Assembly (NCBI GenBank): GCA_963971535.1
Contig: OZ020585.1
Location: forward strand, 155,173,083-155,237,082
Length of the DNA stretch: 64,000 nucleotides
Direction: 5' to 3'
Source: Notolepis coatsorum
Lineage: Eukaryota; Chordata; Actinopteri; Aulopiformes; Paralepididae
Below, piece after piece: positions 1 through 10,618 of this stretch. How positions within the stretch are numbered: the first letter of the stretch is position 1; each line of letters begins with the position of its first letter. Made by a program: the position numbers and the translations under genes. The notes under the pieces are model-generated. The model had not been told where the DNA came from. It saw only the letters and a list, made by a program, of their open reading frames with translations, and ran no database searches.

Positions 1-1454
1 GCCCACTGTGTGTGTGTGTGTGTGTGTGTATCATCTGCGTGTGCAAACGGGAATGGGACACAGACATTTGAACTATTAATTAAGTGATTGCCTACTGTGG
101 CAAAGTTGTAGCCAACAACTAGGCCTAATAAGAAAGGCAGTGACAACAAAAAGGAGACACTGGCATTACCACCAGGGCCATCAGTAGAGGGGGGAGCTAG
201 TGTTGCTCTTCTAGAAAAATAATCCTTTCAGGGTTGCCTATTGAAATACTGTACACCTCCAGTACAGAAACATTGTTTATGAGTTTGCGTGTCAGGTAGA
301 CCATTGATTGACAGTCGATTCTGCCAATTACGACGTCACACCGCTGCTTGCACTCTGGCCGTCCGGCGCTGCAGCTGGACCCTATTGCCCACCTCTGCGG
401 TTGATAACGCTAGCCAAGTTAGCTGTACACACATACACAGTGGGCCAGTTACTTTGTGTAGGGGTGTAACAAAGCATCGCAATGCATCGATCCTACTTTG
501 CAATATTTACAAAACATGACATTGTTTTCGAACTCTAGCCATGGGGAAATGTTTAGCCAATTCACGTTAAATTTGTATGTCTTCCCTCAGGCATGCGTTC
601 GTCATGGGACGGGGTTGCACTCCGTGCAGGGTCAGATAAGTACTCGCTATAAGTACCCACCTGGGCTACTTTGCATATCAATATAGCGCCGGTCGTCAGG
701 TGTGTTAAATACGTTCTCAGATACATTCACACCTAACTTGTTGCGAATGACATGTGTTACATTCCATTCGTAGAGGCAATTAGGCACTGTCTGTAGTCTG
801 TGCTCAAGCGAGAGGACATTTATGCGCATTTGCGGGAGTGCGCGCATTTGCGGGAGCGCGCGCACGCGCCGGGAGCGCGCGTGCACGTGGCGCCATTAGG
901 TGCGTGCAACCCCAGTTGATTTCAGGAACGCACGCCTGTCTTCCCTCCGGCTCCAGTGGGTGTAGCTTTGCTAGCTACAGTGGGTACATTGGGTGCTACA
1001 GTGGGGGTAGTAGTGGGTGTAGCCTCGCTAGCTTGGCCAACTTCGCTAGCATGCTGGCTAGCGTCAGTATCTTGGTAAACGTTAAGGTTAACTATCACCT
1101 CTGTAACATGAGCTGCCTCGCCTGACTTCTCATTCTACGGTATCTTTCGCGCAAAATAAAAATGAATGGGCTTCGACATGGCTGTGGCTGTATTGTCTGA
1201 CTCAGACAGACGCTGATCATTACTTTCAGTTTCCAGTCGTGTGACCACAGGAAACTATACTGTGATTGGAACATTTATGCGGCTGTGAACTGTGGGACTT
1301 GTAGTTTTTTAACAATTCTCGCAGCGGAGAAAAAAAAGAACGAATGAGGCTGTAATCTGCACTCGCACGCTGTGCGAGTAATTGATTTTTAAGGTTCGCA
1401 CACACATATTTTTAGGGGCATATGCGAGCAATATGGTCGCACTGTAGAGCCCTG
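1..1454 (-). mobile_element. hAT-like element, family A copy 1 (cut by window start)
   Basis: The right end at 1454 is the terminus gtagagccctg. The body is the reverse complement of the copy at 7773-9131, so this copy runs on the minus strand and its other end lies before the window. It carries the same first coding exon (start near 1165, reading leftwards), which begins MSKPIHFYFARKIP. Here a GAG codon has become TAG right after that peptide, so the exon is broken. A 349-bp element has inserted at 589-937. A (TG)n stretch lies at 9-28. No catalytic DDE part is visible, so it would be non-autonomous. The match to the second copy is seen directly; the hAT assignment is inference from the ZNF862-like exon. 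Confidence 0.75.
589..937. mobile_element. 349-bp terminal-inverted-repeat element with 10-bp target duplication
   Basis: It is nested in the element at 1-1454. Ends are AGGCATGCGTTC on the left and the complement of AGGCGTGCGTTC on the right. The flanks repeat GTCTTCCCTC exactly (579-588 and 938-947), and the uninterrupted sister element near 8297 has a single copy. A second inverted motif (ggggttgca / tgcaacccc) lies inside. The right part is GC-rich with runs of alternating gc. No coding capacity is seen. A 9-10 bp duplication would suit a Mutator-like element, but I could not recognise the family. Confidence 0.7.
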
Positions 1455-2126
1455 AATGGTACTTGATGCATACACTACATCGTCCCAGCTTGTTTGCATC
1501 ACTATTGTGGTATGGAGGTAGGCTGCTACCAGTGGCGGTTAAGGTATCACCAATACACAACTACTAAAGCAACCCCTGTGTGCTTTGCTGCTATAGTCTA
1601 AATCAGGGGTTCTCAAACTTTTTTATACCACGACCCCATTTTATTTAGGAATTCTTTTGGCGACCCCACTCTTAATGTATCGCATAATTTCAACATGGAA
1701 ATAAGGAATATCAAAATAAATCATGCATATTTATTAGAAAATGAAATTACAGCACTATGTTATCAATGAAATTAATGCATATTATCAACAAAAGCAACGG
1801 AATTGTTTCTGTATACACATTTATAAAACGAGGCATATTTAGCCAGGGAACAAGCTTTCTCAGCGCAGCATTACACAACACTGGGTACTCGTTCCAGACT
1901 GATATCCAGAACTTTGCGAGGGCCTGTCTAGTGTCCAGTGAACTTGACTTTCAGTAGCTCGTCACACGAAAGATCATTGAGCGCTTCCTGCTCAGACAGT
2001 GGGAGGCCTGCTGCGTCATGCGTAATGAACGGGTATTTGATCCGGTTGTCCAAATTGTCTGCGCTCTCTCACCGCAATTGTTCAATGAGCCCTTCTAGTG
2101 GCAACAGATGATGGGCTTCAAATAAT

Positions 2127-2669
2127 ATATATATTTTTTTAATTCTTTTTAATTTTTTTGTGAAATTTTTGACATGACATAATACTAGACACACAAACAT
2201 TAACAGTAAAAATCCACAATAAATCACAGGACTATGACAGTCCAGTATTTGAATCAATATAAATGTAGATTACAAGATATATACATAATAATTACAATAC
2301 AATACAATATTGCTCGCTCTCCCCCCCTCAGGACCCCCCTTGGACAGTCCAACCATTATTTCGTTTAAAACCAAGGATTACAAATTCATATGCTATGCTT
2401 TATTTTCTCCACCACAACTGACCAAATTGCTATGCTGGCTTCATTAACACCTAGGATTCGTGCGGTAGATATCTCTAAATAAATCACATCAAGATAGGTA
2501 AGAATCCATACCTTCAGGCACATTTTCTCCAGTTGAATCCAACTTGATGCTATTAGCTTTTTGGCAGCCGTAAAACCGGACAAGATTAGCCTCTTTACAT
2601 GTACAGAGTGTGATAACTGAGAGACATTATTCAGCAACAATAACGAAGGAAGTACAGGTATGGTCAAAT
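2127..2669 (-). mobile_element. 5'-truncated L1-type LINE, 3' end only
   Basis: The minus strand at 2386-2676 encodes the C-terminus of a LINE ORF2. The stretches GFTAAKKLIA and LDVIYLEISTARILGV align with GVTAAKKLIA and LDVIYLEISTARVIGV in the intact element at 56519-60286. A 3' UTR and an A-rich tail (T-rich on the plus strand near 2130-2160) follow. The insertion is flanked by a perfect 12-bp duplication, GCTTCAAATAAT, at 2115-2126 and 2670-2681. This is the expected product of target-primed reverse transcription. It is a separate subfamily from the 56-64 kb element because the proteins differ at many positions. Confidence 0.9.
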
Positions 2670-2915
2670 GCTTCAAATAATCTTTTGCAACATTCTGTTC
2701 CTACAAAAAGCCATCAAGCAGAGTAAATACCCCAAAATCTCCGCTGATTATCCTGGAGTGCCACTAATGGAGTTTCATAATCCAGCTCATTATCAGCACA
2801 TTTCTCTGCCAATTGGTTGTTTTTGTTTGCAAGGAAAATCTGCGCTTCTTCTCTGAGTTAAAAAAGGCGATTTAATACTCTGCCTCGAGATAGCCACCTC
2901 ACTTCAGTGTGGTAT

Positions 2916-3222
2916 TAGGGGTGGGAATCACCAGTTTCATCATGATACGATACGATATCGATTCTTTGGACAACGATACGATATTTGCCGATATCACAAA
3001 GTCTCTCACGATACAATACGATACGATTAGATTCAGGTGCCTGCGATCGATATGAGATGATATCATATGCCCATTTAACACAATCAGTTATGAGACTCGC
3101 CACAGGATTTTCAAAATAAGAGTATCGATATGAATCGATCTTATTACATCGCATCGATCCGATTCGATCGTTGATAATTACATCGATGTATCGATCTGGA
3201 TCGATGTATCGTCCCACCCCTA
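2916..3222. mobile_element. 307-bp hAT MITE with perfect 8-bp target duplication
   Basis: The termini are taggggtggga and its inverted copy tcccacccct(a). TGTGGTAT flanks both sides (2908-2915 and 3223-3230). The interior is mostly degenerate cgatacgat / atcgat repeats forming inverted pairs, as in many fish hAT MITEs. No coding sequence is present. Confidence 0.85.
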
Positions 3223-3816
3223 TGTGGTATAGCAGCTGGTTATGCGCAGAGCCCATTTCATTGCGGCCAACCGACACAGCTTCTGACAACAAACCTATCC
3301 ATTGAGAGTCCAGGTTACACACAAAAGACCAGAGTCCCCTCCCGCGATTATACATGCGCAGGATGTAGTGAGATGTGTATTGGAATACTGTGTGTCGGCC
3401 TCCGTTGATGAAGGGGCGAGACATGGCAAATATACACAGCTGCCAGGTGGAAAACTCGATCTGAGTTATTATTTTTTTTGCCAATGTCACCTACCCGCAA
3501 ACCCCACTTTGGGTCGCGACCCGCAGTTTAAGACCCGCTGGTCTAAGATGCAAAGCCATGAAAGCCAAGCTATAAAGTCTACGGTGAAATGTTTGTGAAA
3601 GTGCGTACTTGTGTTACAGAAATTCACACTAATGATAGCAGCTAGCATCCACCATCAACGGTAAGCTAAGCTGGAGCTAGAGGCGAGTAAACTAGGGCTG
3701 TCTTAAATACTTTGAAGCTTCGAAGCTTCGTTCGATGGCACAACACAAGCTTCGAACATTAAAAAAAAATCGAAGTAAAAAAAAAAAAAAAATCAAATTT
3801 TGTTTTTACTTCGATT

Positions 3817-3817
3817 T

Positions 3818-3894
<77 letters not shown>

Positions 3895-4189
3895 AACTAC
3901 CCATCCCAGTTAGGACAGCCGAATCCCGTCCAATCTTTCGCCGTCGACTAAAGACTCACTTCTTCAACCATTAACTGAAATGATAAAAAAAAATAAAAAA
4001 TCTAACCGTGACTAACCTTACTGTCATGCACCTTTCCCAATAAACTAACCTACACTGTAACACGCAACACTTTGATAAACATGGTTACTCAGCTGATAGA
4101 GTTGTACCCTTCTTGCTGTCTTGTCGTACAGAACTTGTAAGTCGCTTTGGATAAAAGCGTCAGCTAAATGACTAAATGTAAATGTGTGT

Positions 4190-4268
<79 letters not shown>
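3817..4268. repeat. two (TG)n microsatellites
   Basis: Near-perfect TG runs occupy about 3817-3892 and 4183-4268, on either side of a LINE 3' end. The second starts immediately after the LINE tail ctaaatgtaaatg and may have grown from it. Open frames through these runs are poly-Val/Cys or poly-Thr/His artefacts. Confidence 0.95.
3893..4182 (+). mobile_element. LINE 3' end fragment, L2-like
   Basis: The plus strand at about 3926-3973 encodes the C-terminal peptide SRPIFRRRLKTHFFNH followed by a stop, a typical LINE end. About 170 bp later comes the tail ctttggataaaagcg, which is shared by many fish L2-type LINEs and SINEs. Only the last 0.3 kb remains. Confidence 0.65.
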
Positions 4269-4269
<1 letters not shown>

Positions 4270-4823
4270 CCATTGGGTGGGGCCGGGGGACAAATACACT
4301 GGAGGAAAGTAACCCAGCTCAGCACTGCCCAAATTATATCATCACTATTGCCTGTTTGAAGGATATCATCCTCAAATACATATACACCTACATGCCTTGT
4401 AGAATTCCACACATAAGAAAGAAAGATACTGGGATGAATAAACAAAATAGGAAATAAAATTTAGATAAGGTGCTACTGAGATGTTTTGGTGAGTTCTTTG
4501 TTTTTTTGTGGAAGTTGCCCTTCTTAAAAATGCATGAACATTCACTGATAATTGGTCTGTAGTGGAGTCTACAAGGTCTACATTGCCGGATCATGTAGAA
4601 TCCGGACCTTGTAGACTGACATAATTCTGTGCATAGTTTAGTCTGCACAGGCCATATTTCAAATAATCAAAATCTTACTTCATTCATCTTAAACATTCTT
4701 GATTTGGGGGATTGGTAGTTCCCATGAAATCTGAAGTTGTTCAAACGACAACAGCGATCCACCTTGAATTAAATCACACAGCCGAGTGAAACCTTGTTGG
4801 CTCAGTCACGAAAGGGGCTACTT

Positions 4824-4925
4824 AATTAATTAATCCAACCCACTTTATTTATAGAGCACATTTAAAAACAACAAAGTTTACGAAAGTGCTGTACAAGTCC
4901 CACAACATAAGATAAAAAGAAAAAA
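4824..4925 (-). mobile_element. short retroposon tail
   Basis: Read on the minus strand, this is a cagcactttcg ... tgctctataaataaagt stretch, a 3' end common in fish SINEs and LINEs. It is bordered by ttaattaattaa on one side and an A-rich run on the other. Only the tail is present. Confidence 0.4.
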
Positions 4926-5006
4926 AAAAAATCGAAGCTTCGAATTAAAATCGAAGCTCGGCCCCGAAGCTTCGATTGCCAAAAAAAGCGTCGAAGGTCA
5001 GCCCTA

Positions 5007-5925
5007 GCGTAAACAACAGAATATTGCCATGATTATACAATGCAGGGCCTGCGGATGCTAGCAGCTAGTATACACCACTACTACTCTTACACTAAGCTAA
5101 AGCAAACGTTACCCCCGGTCTGTATCTTTGTAGCAATACGATAAATAGCATCAAACAAACACACAAGTTGACTAGGCTACGACACTCACACATGCATGTT
5201 TCAAAAATAGTACTAGTCAGCCAGCCGGCCAGCCAGTCAGTCAAGTCAGTTAGGGACATTGGTCCTCATTCTCGAATGGACTTACGAGAAAGTTACGAGT
5301 AAATTTCATCGTAACTCCAATTACAAACTTACGAAAAGCAGTCATAGATAGGACAGGCGTGTGTGCGCCATGTTCTTAAGCCCGAGCCGTATTTTCAGAG
5401 AATCCGCCTAAAAATACATACCTAAGTAAATGGGAGATTGCTCCACTTCTACAAGTTTGTTTTATGTCAATAACGTTCAGGTTTGTGCGAGATAATCCCG
5501 AAAAATAAGATAAATAAAAAAGTAAATCCAGAAGTCAGATGATTGACAGGGGCTGGCATTAGCTGGGTAGTGTAGTTTTTCGAAATTTTAAAGCCCATCG
5601 AAAGTCCTGGGTCTCCTCTCCTCATAGGACTACAAAATGGCGGTGCGCATTTCCTAGTATCAATATTCGCCTTTTTCCGACTAGATTTCTATAACTCATA
5701 TTTCACTAATAACATTTAAGGGCTTAATTTAGGAGAAATCATTGGTGATTGCATTCACATTGATTCTACAGACATCCTCGGATTTAAATCATTATAATAA
5801 TAATAATAAATACGACAATATTTGTATCATTAACAATTACATTTTACATTTATAGTCATGACTCAACGAGGCATTGTGATGTCCGAAACACTGCAAGTCA
5901 CACAAACACTGCAAATGACTGTGAA
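5007..5925. other. no gene recognised
   Basis: The stretch holds short cagccagcc repeats near 5218-5245 and AT-rich sequence. The part at 5035-5100 (ctagcagctagtatacacca) resembles 3640-3670 on the far side of the hAT element, so a local duplication is possible. No coding frame or transposon end could be supported. Confidence 0.5.
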
Positions 5926-6072
<147 letters not shown>

Positions 6073-6282
6073 ATAAACTCAATTGTGCAGATATAGCTAT
6101 AGTGGAATATAATGGACACGTCTACATTATGCTCTCAGCACATCCCATTAATTTCATGTAGGCTATATATTTAATAATATTTATTATAAATCTATAGTTT
6201 ATTAGCAACAACGAAGCAGCCTGATACAGGCATCTTTGTGAGGATTCATATGGAGCTGCGCACTCCTGGGCAGCTGCACTCA

Positions 6283-6283
6283 G

Positions 6284-6357
<74 letters not shown>

Positions 6358-6364
6358 CACACAA
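6283..6364. repeat. (CA)n microsatellite with CG interruptions
   Basis: A run of ca dinucleotides broken by acg triplets. It lies just downstream, in the minus-strand sense, of the Myb/SANT fragment. Confidence 0.95.
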
Positions 6365-6515
6365 TATGGCATATCTACTGCTGCTGGAAGATATCGCTGA
6401 TCGTGCACTGAGGACCAGTACCGCGACCATACGGACCTATTTGCAGGGAGCGATGAGTACCTACCAAGACCTGTGCAATACCCTGGAGCCAGCACAGAGG
6501 AGCCGGACCAGCCGC

Positions 6516-6737
6516 TCAAACCCTGTGCCACCACACGTCCTGGTACTGTCCACCTTGGGCACAGCATCTCTCTCCTGTGTTTTGTGATAATTTTTTGGGA
6601 GATTTCACATGAGCCCATTTCTTTTTCACTTCAGCCGCTGTGCGCTGCTCTCCTGACACCATGTTAAACTCACCTGTTATCTCGTCCCATGCCACTTTTT
6701 TTGGGTGACCCGTATTGACACTACTATAAAATGTCAT
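6516..6737 (-). pseudogene. Myb/SANT-like domain fragment
   Basis: The minus frame begins near MTFYSSVNTGHPKKVAWDEI and contains TAAEVKKKWAHVKSPKK. This is the third helix pattern (basic, W..L/V K.) of Myb/SANT-like domains in NAIF1-like proteins and in the accessory protein of Harbinger transposons. Only about 45 residues of the domain are convincing. The frame then reads into sequence without domain character and into the (CA)n tract. No nearby DDE nuclease frame is seen. It may be a Harbinger remnant or a decayed copy of a host gene. Confidence 0.55.
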
Positions 6738-6739
6738 GT

Positions 6740-7665
6740 TCTACAGTATGACTTACTACTATAGGGTCTTTATACCTGTATCACTCTACATATTAATACT
6801 ACAACTCTGTACATGCATCTGATGAGCACTATTATTCAGTAGTATTTATATATGTTATACCCAGTTTAATCACATGTGCATTCATTGTATGTTACTATTG
6901 CACTTTACTGTTACATTTGTACTCTGGTTAGATGCCAAACTTATTTTCGTTGTAATGTTGCAAATTGCTTTAGCACTACAGTATGTGAGAATGTGCTTTC
7001 AGTTAAGAATGAGTGACGTTCTTCATTCAGCGGATCGCAGCTGAGACCACTTTGGCCATTTACGAATGCCCCCCCCCTAAATGTCTTAGGCACCACGTCC
7101 GGTCAGAGGTTAGAGAACTATCTATCTCTAGTCGTGGAATGAAAGCCACGGTGCCCCGCGGTGTTCAAGGAAATCAAAGGTGGCTGGCGTTTTGAGATGC
7201 AGGCCCCAATTAAGAGATGCCGACAGGTTAACCTTTTGCGCTGGGGCCCCGTTGGCATTTCCTTGGCCGCGATGCTGGCACGGTGTGCGGAGCTCTGCAT
7301 TTCCAATCAGCGGCATTGTTGTGAGAGAAGACCCCGCAGAGGGATGCAACATCTGAGAAAGACAACAATAAAGGATACAGTCTTTCAAGGTTATCCATCT
7401 TTCTGATGTCTGTGTTTGAAAAGAAGGTTTTCTTTTTTACAATTGTATAATTTATCACACATCATTCACCCTCCGATGCTGCCACACGATGCCTATGATC
7501 AATAGGTAATTTAAGGGTCACTGGTGTAAGTTGAAGTAGTTTTGTCTACAGTCGGTGTCGTACTAGCAGCAATGCCCGTTTGTTCGTTGCTTTTTACTAT
7601 GGTGTGATGTCAGCCTCCCGTTAGTTTAATCTAATAGTAAATGTTATATGTAAGCAATCTTAACC
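6740..7665. other. no gene recognised; possible LINE 3' UTR at 6765-6960
   Basis: The segment gttagatgccaaactt ... tttcgttgtaatg near 6930-6960 resembles the 3' UTR of fish L2-type LINEs. The GC-richer part at 7040-7390 has open frames on both strands, but none shows a domain I know. Confidence 0.35.
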
Positions 7666-7669
7666 CTTT

Positions 7670-7770
7670 CACTACCACACTATAGAAGGTTAACCATTTC
7701 ACTACCACACTACAGCCGGTTAAGTGAAAGGTTAACCTTATGTAGTGTGGTAGTGAAAGGTTAACGATAG
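7670..7770. repeat. TTAA-bounded minisatellite, left block
   Basis: Units of about 26 bp (ctttcactaccacac... or its complement gtgtggtagtgaaagg) are separated by TTAA at 7671, 7701, 7731, 7743 and 7762. Two units read in one direction and the rest in the other. The unit ends resemble piggyBac-type termini (CCCTTTCACTACCAC next to TTAA). The DIRS element at 7763-15637 splits the array; its right block is at 15636-15799. Confidence 0.8.
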
Positions 7771-7772
7771 GT

Positions 7773-9131
7773 CAGGGCTCTACAGTGCGACCATATTGCT
7801 CGCATATGCCCCTAAAAATATGTGCGTGCGAACATGCAAAATCAAGTACTCGCACGGTGTGCGAGTGGGGCCAGCGAGTGCAGAGTACAGCCTCTCATTC
7901 GTCCTTTTTTTTCTCCGTTGCGAGAAACGTTAAAAAACTACAAGTCCCACAGTTCACAGCCGCATAAACGTTCCAATCACAGTAGTTTCCTGTGGTCACG
8001 CGACTGGAAACCGAAAGTAATGATCAGCGGCTGCGTCACTGTCTGAGTCAAACAATAATACAGCCATGTCGAAGCCCATTCATTTTTATTTTGCGCGAAA
8101 GATACCGGAGAATGAGAAGTCAGGCGAGGCAGCTCATGTTACAGAGGTGATGGTTAACGTTAACGTTAACGTTAACCAAGATACTGACGCTAGCCAGCAT
8201 GCTAGCGAAGTTGGCCAAGCTAGCGAGGCTACACCCACTGTAGCACCCAATGTAGCCACTGTAGCTAGCGAAGCTACACCCACTGGAGCCGGAGGGAAGA
8301 CATACAAATTTAACGTGAATTGGCTAAACATTTCCCCATGGCTAGAGTTCGAAAACAATGTCATGTTTTGTAAATATTGCAAAGTAGGATCGATGCATTG
8401 CGATGCATTGTTACACCCCTACAACTGGCCCACTGTGTATGTGTGTACAGCTAACTTGGCTAGCGTTATCAACCGCAGAGGTGGGCAATGGGACCAGCTG
8501 TAGCGCCGGACGGCCAGAGTGCAAGCGGTGTGGCAATAGGGTCCAGCTGCAGCGCCGGACGGCCAGAGTGCAACGGTGTGACGTCGTAATTGGCAGAATC
8601 GACTGTCAATCAATGGTCTACCTGACACGCAAACTACTGTACTGGAGGTGTACAGTATTTCAATAGGCAACCCTGAAAGGATTATTTTTCTAAAAGAGCA
8701 ACACTAGCTCCCCCCTCTACTGATGGCCCTGGTTGTAAAGCCAGTGTCTCCTTTTTGTTCAATATCACTGCCTTTCTTATTAGGCCTAGTTGTTGGCTAC
8801 AACTTTGCCATAGTAGGCATTAATCACTTAATTAATAGTTCAAATGTCTGTCCCATTCCCGTTTGCACACGCAGATGATACACACACACGCACACAGTGG
8901 GCCAGTGACTTTGGTGGTATGTGCTATTGCACAGATGTGTCCCGTTTGCACATGCACGCACAGTACAAATATACATTTATTTAAAAAAATAAAAATAAAC
9001 TCTGTTACTTGACATATTTTCACTGTGCTCCTAAATATTTTTGGGTGCTCCTAAATTTCTTTGTGTGCTCCTAAATTTTTTCATTTAGGAGCACCTGTGC
9101 CCCTAGTGAAAAAGGTTAGCGTAGAGCCCTG
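7773..9131 (+). mobile_element. hAT-like element, family A copy 2
   Basis: The element starts cagggctctacagtgcgacc and ends gttagcgtagagccctg. It is flanked by the 5-bp duplication TAGGT (7768-7772 and 9132-9136), and joining the flanks restores the DIRS sequence preserved in the complementary region near 9432. It encodes the N-terminal exon of a ZNF862-like transposase (from 8066) but no catalytic core. The 3' region has three repeats of tgctcctaaa(t). Related copies lie at 1-1454, 43314-44486 and, more distantly, 20042-21612. Confidence 0.88.
8066..8410 (+). pseudogene. N-terminal exon of a ZNF862-like hAT transposase
   Basis: The frame opens MSKPIHFYFARKIPENEKSG. A Val-Asn run follows, encoded by gttaac repeats, and then an Ala/Thr/Ser-rich linker. 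Near residues 78-108 comes YKFNVNWLNISPWLEFENN and VMFCKYCKVG. The W..PWL..... MFCKYC pattern is typical of the TTF-type zinc finger that begins ZNF862/KIAA1586-like hAT proteins. Similarity ends near residue 112; the remaining open frame to 8503 runs into sequence found non-coding in other copies. Alone it could only bind DNA or titrate a transposase. The start codon is the first in-frame ATG and is shared by the copy at 1-1454. Confidence 0.7.
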
Positions 9132-9136
9132 TAGGT

Positions 9137-9352
9137 TATGTATATAACCTAGTTATACAGTATGAGTATTGGCTGAGTGTCCCGCTCAAGCCTATTGAGA
9201 TACCCCTTATCTCCTGTACCTACTGTACTCCACCACGAACACAACTTATACACCCACACCTGACCGGGTCCCGCCTCTATGGAGGCGTAGCCTATAAGAC
9301 CATGGTCCTGGTCACCAAACACCCTTCCTCGCCAAAATCCCGTTCCAGTAAA
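9137..9352. repeat. DIRS inverted terminal repeat, left side in the window
   Basis: This segment is the reverse complement of 15440-15637 with a few mismatches and small indels. Shared landmarks include cccgctcaagcctattgaga and gaccaggaccatag (read from the right end). In the minus-oriented element this is the right-hand repeat. Its first ten bases lie at 7763-7772, cut off by the hAT insertion. Confidence 0.9.
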
Positions 9353-9375
9353 AGATCCCTCAAAAGGGAACTCAG

Positions 9376-9486
9376 GGCCGCTTAGAGCGGGACGCTCAGC
9401 CAATACTCATATAACTAGGTTATATACATAACCTATCGTTATATTTCATATGGCTTATCGCGTCCCGCTCAAGCCTATTGAGATAT
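9376..9486. repeat. DIRS internal complementary region (circle-junction copy)
   Basis: The left half, up to GTT at 9438-9440, is the reverse complement of the outer end of the repeat that starts at 7763 and resumes at 9137. The right half, from GTT onward, is the reverse complement of the outer end at 15590-15637. The two element termini are therefore preserved side by side, as expected for the template that restores DIRS ends. Confidence 0.92.
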
Positions 9487-9686
9487 GGGTTAGAGCGGAC
9501 GCGAGACCCGACAGATGTACCCCCTGAGGACCCGTAAGCCCACATCAAGGGGCATTCCTAACGAAGGGGGGGCGCAGTCAACTCCACCTGAGTGCGAACA
9601 AGAGGGAACTAGAACCCCTTGAACACACAGCACAGGCGGAACCACGTGTGACCTAACACACTGTGGCCCATACCCACACACTCCTG

Positions 9687-10618
9687 CTACCCTACCAAAG
9701 GACGGGAAGCAGGAAAGGCCACAGACCCCAGAACCGCCTGGGAGACAGAACCCCCGGTCATGTCCATGAGGTAAAACCTTACAAAGGGGCCCGGGGAGGA
9801 CCATGATCCTCCACCGAAGCCCCACCCAGGAGAGCGGCAGAGGCAGCCACCCCACGAGTGGAGTGCGCCCTGACGCCCCCAGGGGGATCCTGCCCAGCCA
9901 ACGTGTAGCAGAGGGCAATGCCCTCGCACAACCAATGGGACAGGCGTTGTTCGATAGTGCCTTACCGGCATGAGAACCACCGTGACAGACAAAAAGCTGA
10001 ACGGTGACCCCGAGGTCCTGAGCACGGCTGAGGTAATTCCCAAAGCACGGACCGGACATGACAGGTGAAGGCCCGCATCTAACTCACTACCGTGAGGAGG
10101 CGGATGAAAACGCCTGAACCACAATATCCCTGGAGTGGAAGAACTCCGGATATTTACAGGCACGAAGGCAGGATTAGGCCGCTGAGTGGCACCGCAATCG
10201 GACGAAAGACAGGCACTATGGACGTACCGAGAGAGCACAAAGCACACCCACGCGTCAGCGGAGGTGACGGCCAGCAAGAACGCGGTCTTGAACGACAGCT
10301 GTTCCAACAGCGCCTGCTCGAGCGGCTCAAACGGGGCCAAGGACAACCGACCGAGGACCAATTGAAGATCCCAAGTCGGAGCCAAGGAGCGTTGCACCGG
10401 CTTAACGCGTCGAGTGCCAAGCAGGAAACGCTTCACAAGAGGGTGGCTGAACAAGACATCCCCTCAAATCCCTCATGATAGGAGGATATAGCTGCTGCAT
10501 ATACCCTCACCGTCGAAGCCGACAGTCTATCAAGGAGAGACTGGAGGTAACTAAGGACAGCATCCAGGGGGCAGGAGACTGGGTCCCGGCCCCCCGCCTT
10601 ACACCACACTTGGAACAT
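9687..10618 (-). pseudogene. DIRS tyrosine recombinase remnant
   Basis: The minus strand reads SASTVRVYAAAISSYH near 10470-10520, the start of the core-binding domain. It continues with LAPFEPLEQALLEQLSFKTA and LLAVTSA, as in fish DIRS recombinases. After TSA the frame shifts by one; the adjacent frame then reads RVGVLCALS and so keeps the first catalytic arginine codon. RPNPAFVP, FHPPPH and CPVRAL follow in the open frame. Near 9760-9790 FVRFYLMDM supplies the expected catalytic tyrosine. Frameshifts inactivate the protein. It lies downstream of RT and RNase H in the element's sense, the normal DIRS order. Confidence 0.88.

Larger units (their letters stand above)
1604..3540. mobile_element. 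hAT-type element (ttctcaaact termini)
   Basis: The left end is caggggttctcaaactt. The right end, read inwards on the other strand, is cagcgggtcttaaact. The flanks gtctaaat (1596-1603) and gtctaaga (3541-3548) share six of eight bases, fitting an aged 8-bp hAT duplication. The element contains an L1-type 3' fragment (2127-2669) and a small hAT MITE (2916-3222), both younger. The longest open frame crossing the MITE reads repetitive cgatacgat sequence and is not a gene. No transposase remnant was recognised. Confidence 0.65.
3693..5006. mobile_element. hAT-type element rich in ttcgaagctt
   Basis: The ends are tagggctg and cagcccta. Flanks gagtaaac (3685-3692) and gcgtaaac (5007-5014) differ at one base. 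The subterminal regions carry inverted ttcgaagcttcga motifs at both ends. The interior holds later insertions: a LINE 3' end (3893-4182), two long (TG)n tracts and a retroposon tail (4824-4925). No transposase is seen. Confidence 0.7.

Noticed and set aside
2915..3490. 191-codon minus-strand open frame
   Set aside because: It reads through the small hAT MITE (cgatacgat repeats giving Tyr/Asp/Arg runs) and hAT flank. No domain and no continuity across the insertion.
4045..4457. Poly-Thr/His and poly-Val/Cys frames
   Set aside because: Direct products of the (TG)n microsatellite on both strands.
9490..10059. 189-codon minus-strand open frame
   Set aside because: It overlaps the DIRS recombinase remnant in another frame; the composition is that of GC-rich shadow sequence.
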